NCBI RefSeq assembly: GCF_040822065.1
Contig: NZ_CP162005.1
Span: 496,001-560,000 of the forward strand
Direction: 5' to 3'
DNA: 64,000 nt
DNA from: Pedobacter sp. WC2423
GTDB lineage: Bacteria; Bacteroidota; Bacteroidia; Sphingobacteriales; Sphingobacteriaceae
Shown here: in pieces, positions 43,278-51,699 of the stretch
Layout of the letters: the number at the start of each line of letters is the position of its first letter
Numbering within the stretch: the stretch's first letter is position 1
The notes under the pieces: generated by a model
Databases searched by the model: none
Seen by the model: the letters and a program-made list of their open reading frames with translations, nothing else
Told to the model about the DNA's origin: nothing
Made by a program: the position numbers and the translations under genes

Positions 43278-43400
43278 GTTATTCTTCGCTTAAAGAAAAT
43301 GAGATGGTGAAAGTAATGGGAATTCTGAAAAATATTTTGCATTATGATTTCCCGGGTATTGTATAATTTGTTATTGGTATTTGACCTTATTATTAGCTTT

Positions 43401-43865
43401 ATGAAATCTATCAGTGCAGGAATATTATTATATCGTATCAATGCTGAGCTGACTGAGGTATTTTTGGTTCATCCTGGTGGTCCTTTTTTTCGACATAAGG
43501 ATAAGGGCTACTGGACAATTCCTAAGGGCGAACCTGTTGCGCAGGAGGAATTGCTATCCACTGCTTTGCGTGAGTTTTATGAGGAAACTGGTTATTCACC
43601 GGCAGGTGATTTTAAGGAGTTGAAGTCTATTGTGCAGAAAGCTGGAAAAGTAGTGCATTGCTGGGCGGTAGCTGGGGATTTAAATCCTTCAAGTATGGTT
43701 TGTAATACTTTCGCTTTGGAGTGGCCACCCCGGTCTGGTAAAGTTGTGGATTTTCCAGAGGTTGATAAAGGAAATTGGTTTTCTTTGGATCAGGCGAGAC
43801 TGCTTATCAATTCGAGGCAGATCAGCTTTTTGGATGAACTGGAAGAAATGCTGACAACTGGCTGA
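43401..43865 (+). CDS. NUDIX hydrolase
   Basis: The protein has 154 aa from the ATG at 43401 (MKSISAGILLYRI), the usual start for this subfamily. The Nudix box is complete: GEPVAQEELLSTALREFYEE followed by TGY, i.e. Gx5Ex7REUxEExGU. FRHKDKGYWTIPKGEP precedes it and SFLDELEEML ends the protein. Cytosolic NUDIX proteins of this type hydrolyse nucleoside diphosphate derivatives (for example diadenosine polyphosphates or oxidised nucleotides); the substrate cannot be read from sequence. Confidence 0.92.
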   Translation: MKSISAGILLYRINAELTEVFLVHPGGPFFRHKDKGYWTIPKGEPVAQEELLSTALREFYEETGYSPAGDFKELKSIVQKAGKVVHCWAVAGDLNPSSMVCNTFALEWPPRSGKVVDFPEVDKGNWFSLDQARLLINSRQISFLDELEEMLTTG

Positions 43866-43939
43866 TGGGATAAGTCAGGATGTTTTAAAACATTCTTTCC
43901 TGGAGTCTGTTTAGTAGAAATTAATCAATTTTATATAGG

Positions 43940-44227
43940 ATGGATAGGAAAGATTTTAATTTAAATGCAGAGCATTCTGATGTTGTTGGGAAAAATGATC
44001 TTACCCAGGGAATTAAAGACGTTGTTGTTGACCAGATTTCCGGACCGGCTGGTACTGACGTTAATTTACATGGTGTTCAGCAAAGTTCTAACTTGTATCC
44101 GCTTGAGCAGGAGTTGGATAGGGAGGGAGCTACTGGTCATAAGGACGAAGATTTAGGTATCAATTCTGATGGAACCAATCCTGGTACTGAATATTTTCCA
44201 CCGTTGAATGAGCCTTCAGCTGATTGA
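43940..44227 (+). CDS. Small hydrophilic protein of unknown function
   Basis: The protein has 95 aa, is strongly acidic and low in hydrophobic residues (LNAEHSDVVGKNDLTQGIKD, then LGINSDGTNPGTEYFPPLNE), and is probably disordered. No family is recognised. It follows the NUDIX gene by 74 bases in the same direction. The composition resembles small stress-related hydrophilins, but that is only an impression. Confidence 0.65.
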   Translation: MDRKDFNLNAEHSDVVGKNDLTQGIKDVVVDQISGPAGTDVNLHGVQQSSNLYPLEQELDREGATGHKDEDLGINSDGTNPGTEYFPPLNEPSAD

Positions 44228-44270
44228 TATTGGTGTGTTAAATTAATGTTGGTATGTTAAATGGTCTGAG

Positions 44271-44450
44271 TTATGAGTCTTGGCTTTGGTCGTTTTTGAC
44301 ATGAAGCAGGTTTTCTGTCTGCTTTTTAAGCTCCTGGAGTTTTTCATTGACTTTTGCGGTTTTCACTTTTAGCTCGGCTGATTTTTCTAAAAGCGCTTCA
44401 GTGAACTTTTTATTCTGGATTGAAGCTGAATTGTCGTGTTGATTTTCCAT
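44271..44450 (-). CDS. Short coiled-coil protein of unknown function
   Basis: The protein has 59 aa, starting MENQHDNSASIQNKKFTEAL and continuing with a heptad-like helix (LLEKSAELKVKTAKVNEKLQ, ELKKQTENLLHV). It is convergent with the hydrophilic-protein gene and divergent from the DUF72 gene. The clean start, the coiled-coil pattern and the absence of competing frames support it as real. The function is unknown. Confidence 0.6.
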   Translation of the reverse strand: MENQHDNSASIQNKKFTEALLEKSAELKVKTAKVNEKLQELKKQTENLLHVKNDQSQDS

Positions 44451-44531
44451 GTGATTAGCTTTTAGTGTGGTATAATTAATAACGTCTTTATCTGTTTATT
44501 ATTGGGATGGTCTATTTTAGTATTTGCTGTT

Positions 44532-45320
44532 ATGGGAAAAAATAATGTTCCTGCTTACTATTCAGGTACCAGTGGCTTGCTGTTGCCTGTGCGTAATAAG
44601 CTTTTTTATCCGGACGAATTTAAAGAAAAAAGCAGGTTGTGTTTTTATTCTTCGATGATGAACAGTATTGAGATCAATAGTTCTTTTTATAAAATACCAA
44701 TGGGATCAACTGTTGCGAAATGGGCTAAGGATGTTCAGGAAAATTTTAGATTTACCTTTAAGCTTCCTAAGATGATCACCCACAATAAGGGGCTTGCTTT
44801 TGATCCTGAATCTGTAAAGAATTTTATGCAGGTTATTTCTTTGGCAGGTGATAAGAAGGGTTGTTTGCTAGTGCAGTTTCCCCCTTCTGTACGTATTGGA
44901 AACTTAAATCAGCTGGCTTTATTAATGGCTTGTCTGCGTGAATGTGATCAAGCTGGTGACTGGAATATTGCGCTGGAGTTTCGCCACGTGTCTTTGTATT
45001 GCGAGCAGGTTTATCGCTTGCTTGATGAATATGGTTTGGGAATGGTGATACAGGATAAACCACCTGCCAGTACACCAATGCTGGATACAGATCTCAACTT
45101 TGTGTACTTGCGTTTCCACGGGCCTGGAGGAAGTTACAGGGGAAGTTATCAGGATGACTTAATGTCTGAATACGCAGATTATATCCGGGAATGGATGGCC
45201 GAAGGAAAAACAGTGTATACTTATTTCAATAATACTATGGGTGAGGCAATTGCTAATTTATTTACGTTGAAAGATTTGGTTCTTGGGACTATAAGAGATG
45301 AGAAAATCTCTACTTTATAA
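44532..45320 (+). CDS. DUF72 family protein
   Basis: The protein has 262 aa from the ATG at 44532. The family's TIM-barrel-like pattern is clear: YYSGTSGLLLPVRNKLFYPD, MNSIEINSSFYKIPMGSTVA, FRFTFKLPKMITHNKGL, GCLLVQFPPSVR, ALEFRHVSLYCEQVYRLLDE, FVYLRFHGPGGSYRGSY and VYTYFNNTMGEAIANLFTL. DUF72 proteins (YecE-like) are widespread and of unknown biochemical function. Nothing unusual in length. Confidence 0.93.
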   Translation: MGKNNVPAYYSGTSGLLLPVRNKLFYPDEFKEKSRLCFYSSMMNSIEINSSFYKIPMGSTVAKWAKDVQENFRFTFKLPKMITHNKGLAFDPESVKNFMQVISLAGDKKGCLLVQFPPSVRIGNLNQLALLMACLRECDQAGDWNIALEFRHVSLYCEQVYRLLDEYGLGMVIQDKPPASTPMLDTDLNFVYLRFHGPGGSYRGSYQDDLMSEYADYIREWMAEGKTVYTYFNNTMGEAIANLFTLKDLVLGTIRDEKISTL

Positions 45321-45346
45321 AAGTCCGCTTTTGTGGGAGGAGGTCA
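45321..45346. mobile_element. Short IS3-like end scrap
   Basis: The bases AAGTCCGCTTTTG and GGGAGGAGGTCA also occur, slightly changed and separated by more sequence, at the right end of the IS3 remnant at about 47540-47581. It may be a solo end left after deletion. Confidence 0.3.
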
Positions 45347-45493
45347 CTGTTAATGATGAAAACTGTCTGAATGATATCCATAAGTTGAACGTAACCCCTT
45401 AATAATAGGTTTTAAACATAATTTGGATATTGAAAAGTAGAAGCAAACAGTTATCTTACTTGATATTTTTAACAAGTCTTTCGAGCAGTAGAA

Positions 45494-45859
45494 ATGAACA
45501 TGTCAGTCAACAAAATTATAACTAGCAAAACAAGATGGTGGCATTTTGTTTTCTTGCTTGTCGCTGCACTTTTGTTGAGTGTCTTTATCTATCTGATTTT
45601 AATACCATATGCGTTCTGGGGCATCTATGGTGAGGGAGCTATCTCAGAAAGAATAGGAAGTCTTCCTTTGGTGATTTTGCTTAGCGAATGGTTACCCCTA
45701 ACCATAGTTCTGTCGCTACTCGGATTGGGTTTCTACCTGCATGTAAAAAATGGAAGTCGATCAACTGCAAAATCTTACTTACTGACTGCAATAGCGCTGA
45801 TGCCATTTTACATGTTGAGATTTCCGATTTTGGATTACATTTTTACTATCTTTCAGTAG
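45494..45859 (+). CDS. Three-helix small membrane protein of unknown function
   Basis: The protein has 121 aa with helices at about 17-40 (FVFLLVAALLLSVFIYLILI), 60-80 (VILLSEWLPLTIVLSLLGLG) and 95-118 (YLLTAIALMPFYMLRFPIL). No family is recognised. It lies 71 bases before the truncated repeat copy of another small membrane protein; the two are not alike in sequence. Confidence 0.65.
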   Translation: MNMSVNKIITSKTRWWHFVFLLVAALLLSVFIYLILIPYAFWGIYGEGAISERIGSLPLVILLSEWLPLTIVLSLLGLGFYLHVKNGSRSTAKSYLLTAIALMPFYMLRFPILDYIFTIFQ

Positions 45860-45930
45860 GAACAATAACTGTACACTCCCCGTCAAAAGTAGGTATTAAT
45901 GCTAAAGAAGGACATGAAGATATGCCAGTA

Positions 45931-46277
45931 AATTCCATTACACTTATCTTACTTTAATCATTGGTGTTTTGCTTTCGATGTATGGCTTTTTAGGAACCCG
46001 GATTTTTACAGCGTTACTTTTAATGATTTTGAGCACCATCATCAGCTCGATTATTTGGTTTATGTTATTTTCAGACTCTTTTGTGTCCATGATTGTCGCA
46101 ATTTGGATCGGCTTTCCTGTTGGTTTACTCGTGGGCTTAATTTTTGTGATTGTGAATGCACTATTTTTAGAACCTGGTGAAAGCAAAAGATGGAAACTGA
46201 TTAAACAGGTACTGGTTTACGTGCTCATTCTCGCAATGTTTACTCTTCTTTTTTACAAAGGTGGATTGGATATTTAA
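45931..46277 (+). pseudogene. N-terminally truncated copy of the four-helix membrane protein
   Basis: The sequence encodes HYTYLTLIIGVLLSMYGFLG and then the same 100 residues as the gene at 42768-43238, to an identical LLFYKGGLDI end. The first helix and start codon are missing, and a TGA lies upstream in frame at 45915. It is a decayed duplicate produced by the 386-base repeat. Confidence 0.75.
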
Positions 46278-46316
46278 TGAAACCTTTGCAAGGACATTGG
46301 TGGTGAAATCAGCAAG
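45931..46316 (+). repeat. 386-base dispersed direct repeat, copy B
   Basis: Copy of 42892-43277 (constant offset of 3039 bases). The left junction is within AATTCCA and the right junction after AGCAAG, beyond which the two sequences diverge. Confidence 0.85.
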
Positions 46317-46392
46317 ATATTCTTTGACTTCAACTGTACCAGTGCAGACGGGGGAAACTTTGTGATTGAAATGCGGCGTGGCGTTTTTGTGG

Positions 46393-46563
46393 TTAATGAG
46401 GATCATTTATATGCGGATATAGAAACTCAATAGGTATTTCGCGTAATTTATTGGTAATGCTATCCTTGAGAAAATATTTTTCCCCGCCTTTATTGTTAAA
46501 TGTAATTACATAATGATTAGGAAAGTTTCTTCCTTCATTGTAATAGTGACGATTATAGGACAT
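46393..46563 (-). CDS. Very small protein, candidate immunity protein
   Basis: The protein has 56 aa: MSYNRHYYNEGRNFPNHYVI, TFNNKGGEKYFLKDSITNKL and a short tail. No family is recognised. Its ATG directly abuts the TAA of the preceding minus-strand toxin-like fragment, with no spacer, the same head-to-tail order as the cassettes at 35.8-39.4 kb. Confidence 0.5.
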   Translation of the reverse strand: MSYNRHYYNEGRNFPNHYVITFNNKGGEKYFLKDSITNKLREIPIEFLYPHINDPH

Positions 46564-46879
46564 TTATAATTTATAAAATTTAGATTCATCCGGAGATTCA
46601 AGATTCATTTCAGTAAAATCTATCATACTTCTAGCTTTTTTTAAAATTATTCAATGGTTCAAATGCAAGGCTTAACAGATTGTTATCCGTCATTTTTGTT
46701 AAACCCCATGTTAATAAATAAGCTTTGGCAGCTTTGTCTTTTGGTCCCAGATTTTTATGACTCTGTGTTTCTTCTTCTTTGCCGCGTCTTCCCTCTACAT
46801 TACCATTTCTACCATATATTATATTGGAAATATTATTTATTTTATGTAAAAATAAGTCTTCAATAATTGTGTCTGATAC
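46564..46879 (-). pseudogene. Toxin-like C-terminal fragment with a homopolymer frameshift
   Basis: From 46879 the frame reads VSDTIIEDLFLHKINNISNI, IYGRNGNVEGRRGKEEETQS, HKNLGPKDKAAKAYLLTWGL, TKMTDNNLLSLAFEPLNNFK, K, S, stop. If one base of the A7 run (T7 on the plus strand at 46636-46642) is skipped, the sense continues as KARSMIDFTEMNLESPDESK, FYKL, stop, ending exactly at the start of the 56-aa gene. The upstream toxin body is absent. It is either a pseudogene or a sequencing-sensitive run. Confidence 0.55.
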
Positions 46880-46980
46880 TTAAAATAATTTTTTAGTTAA
46901 TCTATGCTAAATTTTTGCAAATCTTAAAATTGCATTAAGATAAACAAATTTTTAGCTAAGGACGGTTATAAATCAATATG

Positions 46981-47581
46981 GCAGACGTACATTCTAAGAG
47001 ACCCGCTCATATAATATGCAGCACATCTTCTGGAATGGCTGGAGACTCAAGCAATAAATAAGGTATGGAGCATGGATTTTGTGCAGGATGCTTTGTTCAA
47101 CGGGGAGCGTTTCAGGATCTTAACTATAGTGGATAACTGTAGTAAAATATGCCATGGATTGCTGGTTGGAAAATCACTCAAGGGTTAGATGTTGTGTGCG
47201 AATTGACTAGGGCATATCTTGTTGAAAGCTGCTTTCCTGAAAGGATTCAGTGCGATAACGGGAGTGAATTTATATCCAGAGATGTAGACATGTGGGCATA
47301 CCAGAACCAGGTAACCCTTGACTTTTCAAGACCTGGAAAACCCACTGATAATCCGTATGTCTAATCTTTTAATGGCAAATTTAGAGATGAATGCTTGTCA
47401 GTAAATTGGTTCCTTTCACTGGAAGATGTCAGAGAAAAAATTGAGAATTTCAGATGGAAGTATAACCAGTACAGACCACACAGCAGCCTTAATAATCTAA
47501 CTCCCAAAGAATTTGTCAACTTGCAGGTAAAAACATAGAAAACTCCACTTTTGGCAGTCTGAATAACAGGGAGGAGGTCAG
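46981..47581 (+). pseudogene. IS3-family transposase (OrfB) remnant with right end
   Basis: The integrase-like OrfB can be followed as KVWSMDFVQDALFNGERFRI, LTIVDNCSKICHGLLVGKSL, a frameshift near 47184, LDVVCELTRAYLVESCFPER, IQCDNGSEFISRDVDMWAYQ, DFSRPGKPTDNPYV, a TAA at 47362, then SFNGKFRDECLSVNWFLSLE and YNQYRPHSSLNNLTPKEFVN. The first two catalytic Asp residues (SMDF, CDNG) are present. The TAA replaces the GAA of the catalytic Glu in N-P-Y-V-E-S-F-N-G-K. OrfA and the left end are missing. Confidence 0.88.
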
Positions 47582-47675
47582 TTTTTTACTAAGATATTTA
47601 GGTAAAATTATGATTTTATTGAGTTTTTGATTTTTCATTTAATATTTCTCTTTTTAATTTATAAGAATTGGAAAG

Positions 47676-47692
47676 GTCATATGTCCCAAAAT
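47676..47692. promoter_or_regulatory. Shared intergenic motif upstream of rfbF
   Basis: GTCATATGTCCCAAAAT lies 90 bases before rfbF. A 15-of-17 match (GTCATATGACCCGAAAT) is at 50957-50973 upstream of the glycosyltransferase-like gene, and the core ATGTCCCATA occurs inverted at 51746-51755 before the GH127-like gene. It could bind one regulator of the cluster. Confidence 0.3.
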
Positions 47693-47782
47693 AGATTCTT
47701 AACACTATCTGTGGTAAAAGTTTAATGAGAATTTTATAACTTAACCTTACGAATATAAATCGTATCTAAAACATATGCATAT

Positions 47783-48556
47783 ATGAAGGTTGTTATCCTT
47801 GCGGGGGGCTTAGGCACCCGCCTTTCAGAAGAAACAGGAATTAAACCAAAGCCTATGGTAGAGATAGGTGGAATGCCTATTTTATGGCATATCATGAAGA
47901 TCTACTCTGCATACGGATACAATGATTTTATTATATGTTTAGGATACAAAGGATATATAGTTAAAGAATATTTTACTAATTATTTTTTGCACAAATCAGA
48001 TCTGACAATTGATCTCAAAAGTAATTCCTTTGAAATACATAAATCTGAAGCAGAATCCTGGAAAATTACACTTGTGAACACAGGAGATGATTCGATGACC
48101 GGAGGTAGAATCAAACGCATTCAAAAGTATGTTAAAGATGAAACTTTCATGCTGACCTATGGAGATGGAGTAGGTGATATTAATATCAAATCTTTAGTAG
48201 ATTATCATCTAAATCATGGAAAACTGGTTACAGTGACTTCCATTCAGCCTTTAGGTCGTTTTGGTGCCTTAGCTGTATCGGGTGACAATGAAGTATTTTC
48301 TTTTTTGGAGAAACCCAAAGGCGATGGGTCGTGGATAAATGGTGGATACATGGTTTGTCAACCTGGTATTTTCAATTTTATAAATAATGGTGATGATACC
48401 ATTTGGGAACGTGAGCCTATGCAGAATATAGCATCATCAGGTGAAATGTATGCTTATAAGCACCATGGTTTCTGGCGTCCAATGGATACGCTGAAAGATA
48501 AACATGAATTAAACGAAATGTGGAACAAAGGTAATTCTCCATGGAAAATCTGGTAG
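47783..48556 (+). CDS. rfbF: Glucose-1-phosphate cytidylyltransferase
   Basis: The protein has 257 aa, the usual length. The nucleotidyltransferase signature VILAGGLGTRLSEETGIKPK is at the N-terminus, and PMVEIGGMPILWHIMKIYSA, MLTYGDGVGDINIKSLVDYH, INGGYMVCQPGIFNF and ITAS-type acidic motifs follow. YKHHGFWRPMDTLKDKHELN closes the protein. It makes CDP-glucose from glucose-1-phosphate and CTP in the cytoplasm, the first step to CDP-linked deoxysugars of surface polysaccharides. It overlaps rfbG by 16 bases. Confidence 0.96.
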   Translation: MKVVILAGGLGTRLSEETGIKPKPMVEIGGMPILWHIMKIYSAYGYNDFIICLGYKGYIVKEYFTNYFLHKSDLTIDLKSNSFEIHKSEAESWKITLVNTGDDSMTGGRIKRIQKYVKDETFMLTYGDGVGDINIKSLVDYHLNHGKLVTVTSIQPLGRFGALAVSGDNEVFSFLEKPKGDGSWINGGYMVCQPGIFNFINNGDDTIWEREPMQNIASSGEMYAYKHHGFWRPMDTLKDKHELNEMWNKGNSPWKIW

Positions 48557-49644
48557 GCTCATTAACAACACTTAAACAATGTTATAATGGTAAGAGAGTT
48601 TTTCTTACCGGACATACTGGCTTTAAAGGAACATGGATGTTAAAAGTTCTTCACCTTTTAGGAGCTGAAATTAGGGGCTATGCCCTTGAGTCGTTAAATG
48701 ACGATGATCTTTACGAACTTATCAGTGGTGATAAATTAGGTGACTCTATAATCGCTGATTTGAGGGATCGGGATTCTTTGTTAGCTGCTGTGTCAGAATT
48801 TCAACCGGATTTTATATTTCATTTAGCTGCTCAACCCTTAGTAAGGCTTTCCTATGAAATTCCGTCTGAAACTTTTGAAGTCAATGCGATTGGTACCGCA
48901 AACCTATTAGATGCAGTGAAAAACTTAAAAAAAAAGTGTACAGTAGTTTTAATCACTACAGATAAAGTTTATTATAACAATGAGTGGGACTATCCATATA
49001 GGGAAAATGATAAACTTGGAGGGCATGATCCGTATAGTGCAAGCAAAGCTTGTGCAGAACTCGTTATTGATTCTTATAAAAACTCTTTTTTTAATGTTAA
49101 AAACTATTGGGAACATTTAAAAGGTGTTGCTATAGGTCGTTCTGGTAACGTGATTGGTGGCGGTGATTGGTCAAAGGATAGATTAATTCCGGATACTATG
49201 AAAGCTTTATCAGCCAATAAAAATGTTTTTATTAGAAATCCAGATGCTATCAGGCCCTGGCAGCATGTTTTAGAACCTGTCATTGCTTATTTAAACTTAG
49301 GGAATTATTTAAATAGAGAACCTTTAAAATATGCCCAGGCTTATAATTTTGGTCCATATAATAATGATACTTTAACTGTCAGAGAAATGGTTCAGCTCTT
49401 AATTGAAATATGGGGCAAAGGGAAAGCTGAATATCTGAAAGCCGAAAATCAATATGCGGAGGCGGGGTTATTAAAATTAGATATTAGCAAAGCGATGAAT
49501 CAATTAGCATGGAAACCATTATTAAGCGCCCATGATGCAGTAAACGATACAGTCAGTTGGTATAAGATGTATAACACTGATCCAAAGGTAATTGCTGCTT
49601 TTACAGAACAACAAATATTAAATTATATCTCAAAAATGGCATAA
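48541..49644 (+). CDS. rfbG: CDP-glucose 4,6-dehydratase
   Basis: The protein has 367 aa. Rossmann motif VFLTGHTGFKGTWMLKVLHL, FIFHLAAQPLVRLSYEIPSE, ITTDKVYYNNEW, and the catalytic Tyr-x-x-x-Lys in HDPYSASKACAELVIDSY are typical of RfbG. RPWQHVLEPVIAYLNLG is also conserved. The product is CDP-4-keto-6-deoxyglucose. Its start lies within the end of rfbF, and the next gene begins one base after its stop, so the three genes are translated together. No 3-dehydrase (RfbH/AscC) is seen, so the final sugar is open. Confidence 0.95.
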   Translation: MENLVGSLTTLKQCYNGKRVFLTGHTGFKGTWMLKVLHLLGAEIRGYALESLNDDDLYELISGDKLGDSIIADLRDRDSLLAAVSEFQPDFIFHLAAQPLVRLSYEIPSETFEVNAIGTANLLDAVKNLKKKCTVVLITTDKVYYNNEWDYPYRENDKLGGHDPYSASKACAELVIDSYKNSFFNVKNYWEHLKGVAIGRSGNVIGGGDWSKDRLIPDTMKALSANKNVFIRNPDAIRPWQHVLEPVIAYLNLGNYLNREPLKYAQAYNFGPYNNDTLTVREMVQLLIEIWGKGKAEYLKAENQYAEAGLLKLDISKAMNQLAWKPLLSAHDAVNDTVSWYKMYNTDPKVIAAFTEQQILNYISKMA

Positions 49645-49645
49645 G

Positions 49646-50953
49646 ATGAAGAGAATAGCTATTATTGGATGTAATTCATTTTTGGCCAGCCATCTGATTA
49701 GCAGGTTGGCTAAAAGAGATGAATTGTATCTATACGGCAGGAACTATAAATCAGCGAATATTAACAAGGATAATATTACTTATATTGAATTTAATCATCC
49801 GGAAATTTCACTTGATTTCGATCTTCTCCTCAATTATGATATTATTATTTATACCGCTGCGGCCGGTGTTCAGTCTCATCTTCATGAGTCCGGATTACTC
49901 ATTTACGATCTCAATTTCTATTTGCCTTTAAAAATTGTTTGCTTTTTAAATGACAAACGATACCAGGGTAAATTAATCACGTTTGGTACTTATTTTGAAA
50001 TCGGGAGGAACGATGCTATAAAAGCTTTCGATGAGAATGAAATAGTCCTGGCTAAAGGTGATATTCCAAATAGTTATTGTGATTCAAAACGATTATTAAG
50101 CCGATTGTACAATAATAAACAATTTGATTTCAATTGGATTCACCTGATTATTCCTTCATTATATGGTCCCGGCGAAAATGAGCACAGGTTAATACCTTAT
50201 GTGATCAATAGCTTAAGATTGAAAAATAATTTAAAGTTATCGTCAGGTGAACAGGTAAGACAATATCTTTTTGTTACTGATCTTGTTGATTTTATTTCCT
50301 TAATTATTGACTCGGCTATTCCTCCTGACCTGTACAATATAGCAGGGCCTGATGAGCCTGTTAAGATCAAGGATCTTGTGACCCGGATTCATCAGTTAAT
50401 GGGAATTGAACTGACAAGATATGATCAGGTAGATACAAGAGATCAAAATATGGCTTATTTGGCTATAAATACAGGTAAAGTTAAGAAGGATATTTATAAC
50501 TGGAGTCCTGAAATAAATTTGGATAATGGTTTAAAGATTTGTTTATCAAATGGATTGAAAGACAAAATTAAACTTATCGAAAGAAGTAAAATACAAGATC
50601 ACAGGGGGTGGTTCTTAAAAGTGATGAATGGTTTTGAAGATCATTTACCAGATTATACGGGAGAGATGTATTTGACCAATGCACTGGCTGGGGAGACTAA
50701 AGGAGGACATTATCATAAAAAAGCAAATGAATGGTTTACGTTAATAGGAGGTGAATGTGAGTTAAGATTAGTGGATATAGCCACTGGAGAAAAGTTGTTT
50801 TTTGAGTTGTCATTTGCAAGGCCAATAACAATATATGTTCCAAATCATATTGCTCATATTTTTATTAATCGGGGGGCAGATCAATTTACCTTATTAGCTT
50901 ATTCCGATCAATTATATGTTCCTGAAGACACGATCTTATTTGATGATTTTTAA
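49646..50953 (+). CDS. SDR-family sugar reductase/epimerase fused to a RmlC/WxcM-like cupin
   Basis: The protein has 435 aa. Residues 1-300 form an extended SDR: variant dinucleotide motif IAIIGCNSFLASHLISRL, YTAAAGVQSHLHES, FGTYFEIG, Tyr144-x-x-x-Lys148 in NSYCDSKRLL and RQYLFVTDLVDFISLI. Residues about 312-435 are a double-stranded beta-helix with QDHRGWFLKVMNGFEDHLPD, KGGHYHKKANEWFTLIGGEC and VPNHIAHIFINRGADQFTLL, like dTDP-sugar isomerases or epimerases. Both activities probably act one after the other on CDP-4-keto-6-deoxyglucose. The fusion is unusual. Confidence 0.82.
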   Translation: MKRIAIIGCNSFLASHLISRLAKRDELYLYGRNYKSANINKDNITYIEFNHPEISLDFDLLLNYDIIIYTAAAGVQSHLHESGLLIYDLNFYLPLKIVCFLNDKRYQGKLITFGTYFEIGRNDAIKAFDENEIVLAKGDIPNSYCDSKRLLSRLYNNKQFDFNWIHLIIPSLYGPGENEHRLIPYVINSLRLKNNLKLSSGEQVRQYLFVTDLVDFISLIIDSAIPPDLYNIAGPDEPVKIKDLVTRIHQLMGIELTRYDQVDTRDQNMAYLAINTGKVKKDIYNWSPEINLDNGLKICLSNGLKDKIKLIERSKIQDHRGWFLKVMNGFEDHLPDYTGEMYLTNALAGETKGGHYHKKANEWFTLIGGECELRLVDIATGEKLFFELSFARPITIYVPNHIAHIFINRGADQFTLLAYSDQLYVPEDTILFDDF

Positions 50954-50956
50954 AGT

Positions 50957-50973
50957 GTCATATGACCCGAAAT
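50957..50973. promoter_or_regulatory. Second copy of the shared intergenic motif
   Basis: GTCATATGACCCGAAAT, 58 bases before the glycosyltransferase-like gene; see the copy at 47676-47692. Its inner ATATG part and CCC are the conserved positions. Confidence 0.3.
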
Positions 50974-51030
50974 TTACAAGTTTTATGCGTTGGTTAAGCG
51001 ATTAGTTATCTTAGTTAAAACTGATAAATT

Positions 51031-51699
51031 ATGAAAAAAATAAGACTGATCTCAACTTCATTCGAAGAAGGTAAAAATGAACTTATCATTAATACCCCGT
51101 TGGTATTCAAAGACTATATTATAGATTTGGCTTTGTACAATAATAGAAATACTCCTTCAAGGGCTGCGAGCTTACAATCCAGAACAAAGTGTAAAATCTA
51201 TAAAATGATGGAATGGCTTGAATATCCTGATTATGACTATTACATATGGGTTAATTCTAAGTTTGTAATAATGGATGGATTCTTTGAGAACATGTTTGCC
51301 TATGAAAATGATGAAGATGCTGAACTGTTTTTATTTAATCACCATATGAAATCTTCAATCAGAGCAGAAATGGATTTTATGAAAGATCATATGGATCGCG
51401 GGGATTCATATGTATTAAGCAGATACGGAGGAGATGTAATGGAAGAACAAGTAAACAAATACCTTGCAGATAAAAATTATAAGGATGATTTGCTCTTTGA
51501 TGGTGGTTTATTTATGTATTCCAGAAAACTGGTTGAAAATAAAGAGCAAAATTTTATGATTGATTGGCTTTTACATAATGTGCTTTATAGTGTTCAGGAT
51601 CAATTATGGCTCCCTTATCTGGTAAAAAAACATAAAGTAAATTTTAGAGTTTATGATAAAAATCTCTTTAATAATGATTTTTTAGGTTTTATTGGCTAA
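51031..51699 (+). CDS. Glycosyltransferase-like protein (DUF616-like)
   Basis: The protein has 222 aa, cytoplasmic, with no membrane segment. The order YKMMEWLEYPDYDYYIWVNS, FVIMDGFFENMF, FLFNHHMKSSIRAEMDFM, LLFDGGLFMYSRKLVEN and VLYSVQDQLWLPYLVKKHKV resembles DUF616/TOD1-type proteins with a GT-A-like core: a D/N-S segment after the beta strand and the DQL-x-x-P-Y-x-x helix. The expected DxD appears as NS. It follows the sugar genes by 77 bases, so transfer of a sugar to a surface glycan is plausible. The family call is moderate. Confidence 0.65.
   Translation: MKKIRLISTSFEEGKNELIINTPLVFKDYIIDLALYNNRNTPSRAASLQSRTKCKIYKMMEWLEYPDYDYYIWVNSKFVIMDGFFENMFAYENDEDAELFLFNHHMKSSIRAEMDFMKDHMDRGDSYVLSRYGGDVMEEQVNKYLADKNYKDDLLFDGGLFMYSRKLVENKEQNFMIDWLLHNVLYSVQDQLWLPYLVKKHKVNFRVYDKNLFNNDFLGFIG

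Noticed and set aside
46281..46432. A plus-strand sense stretch (DIGGEISKIFFDFNCTSADG, then NFVIEMRRGVFVVNEDHLYA) after repeat copy B.
   Set aside because: It opens right after a TGA without a start codon, overlaps the minus-strand 56-aa gene and matches nothing I know; kept only as a possible fragment.
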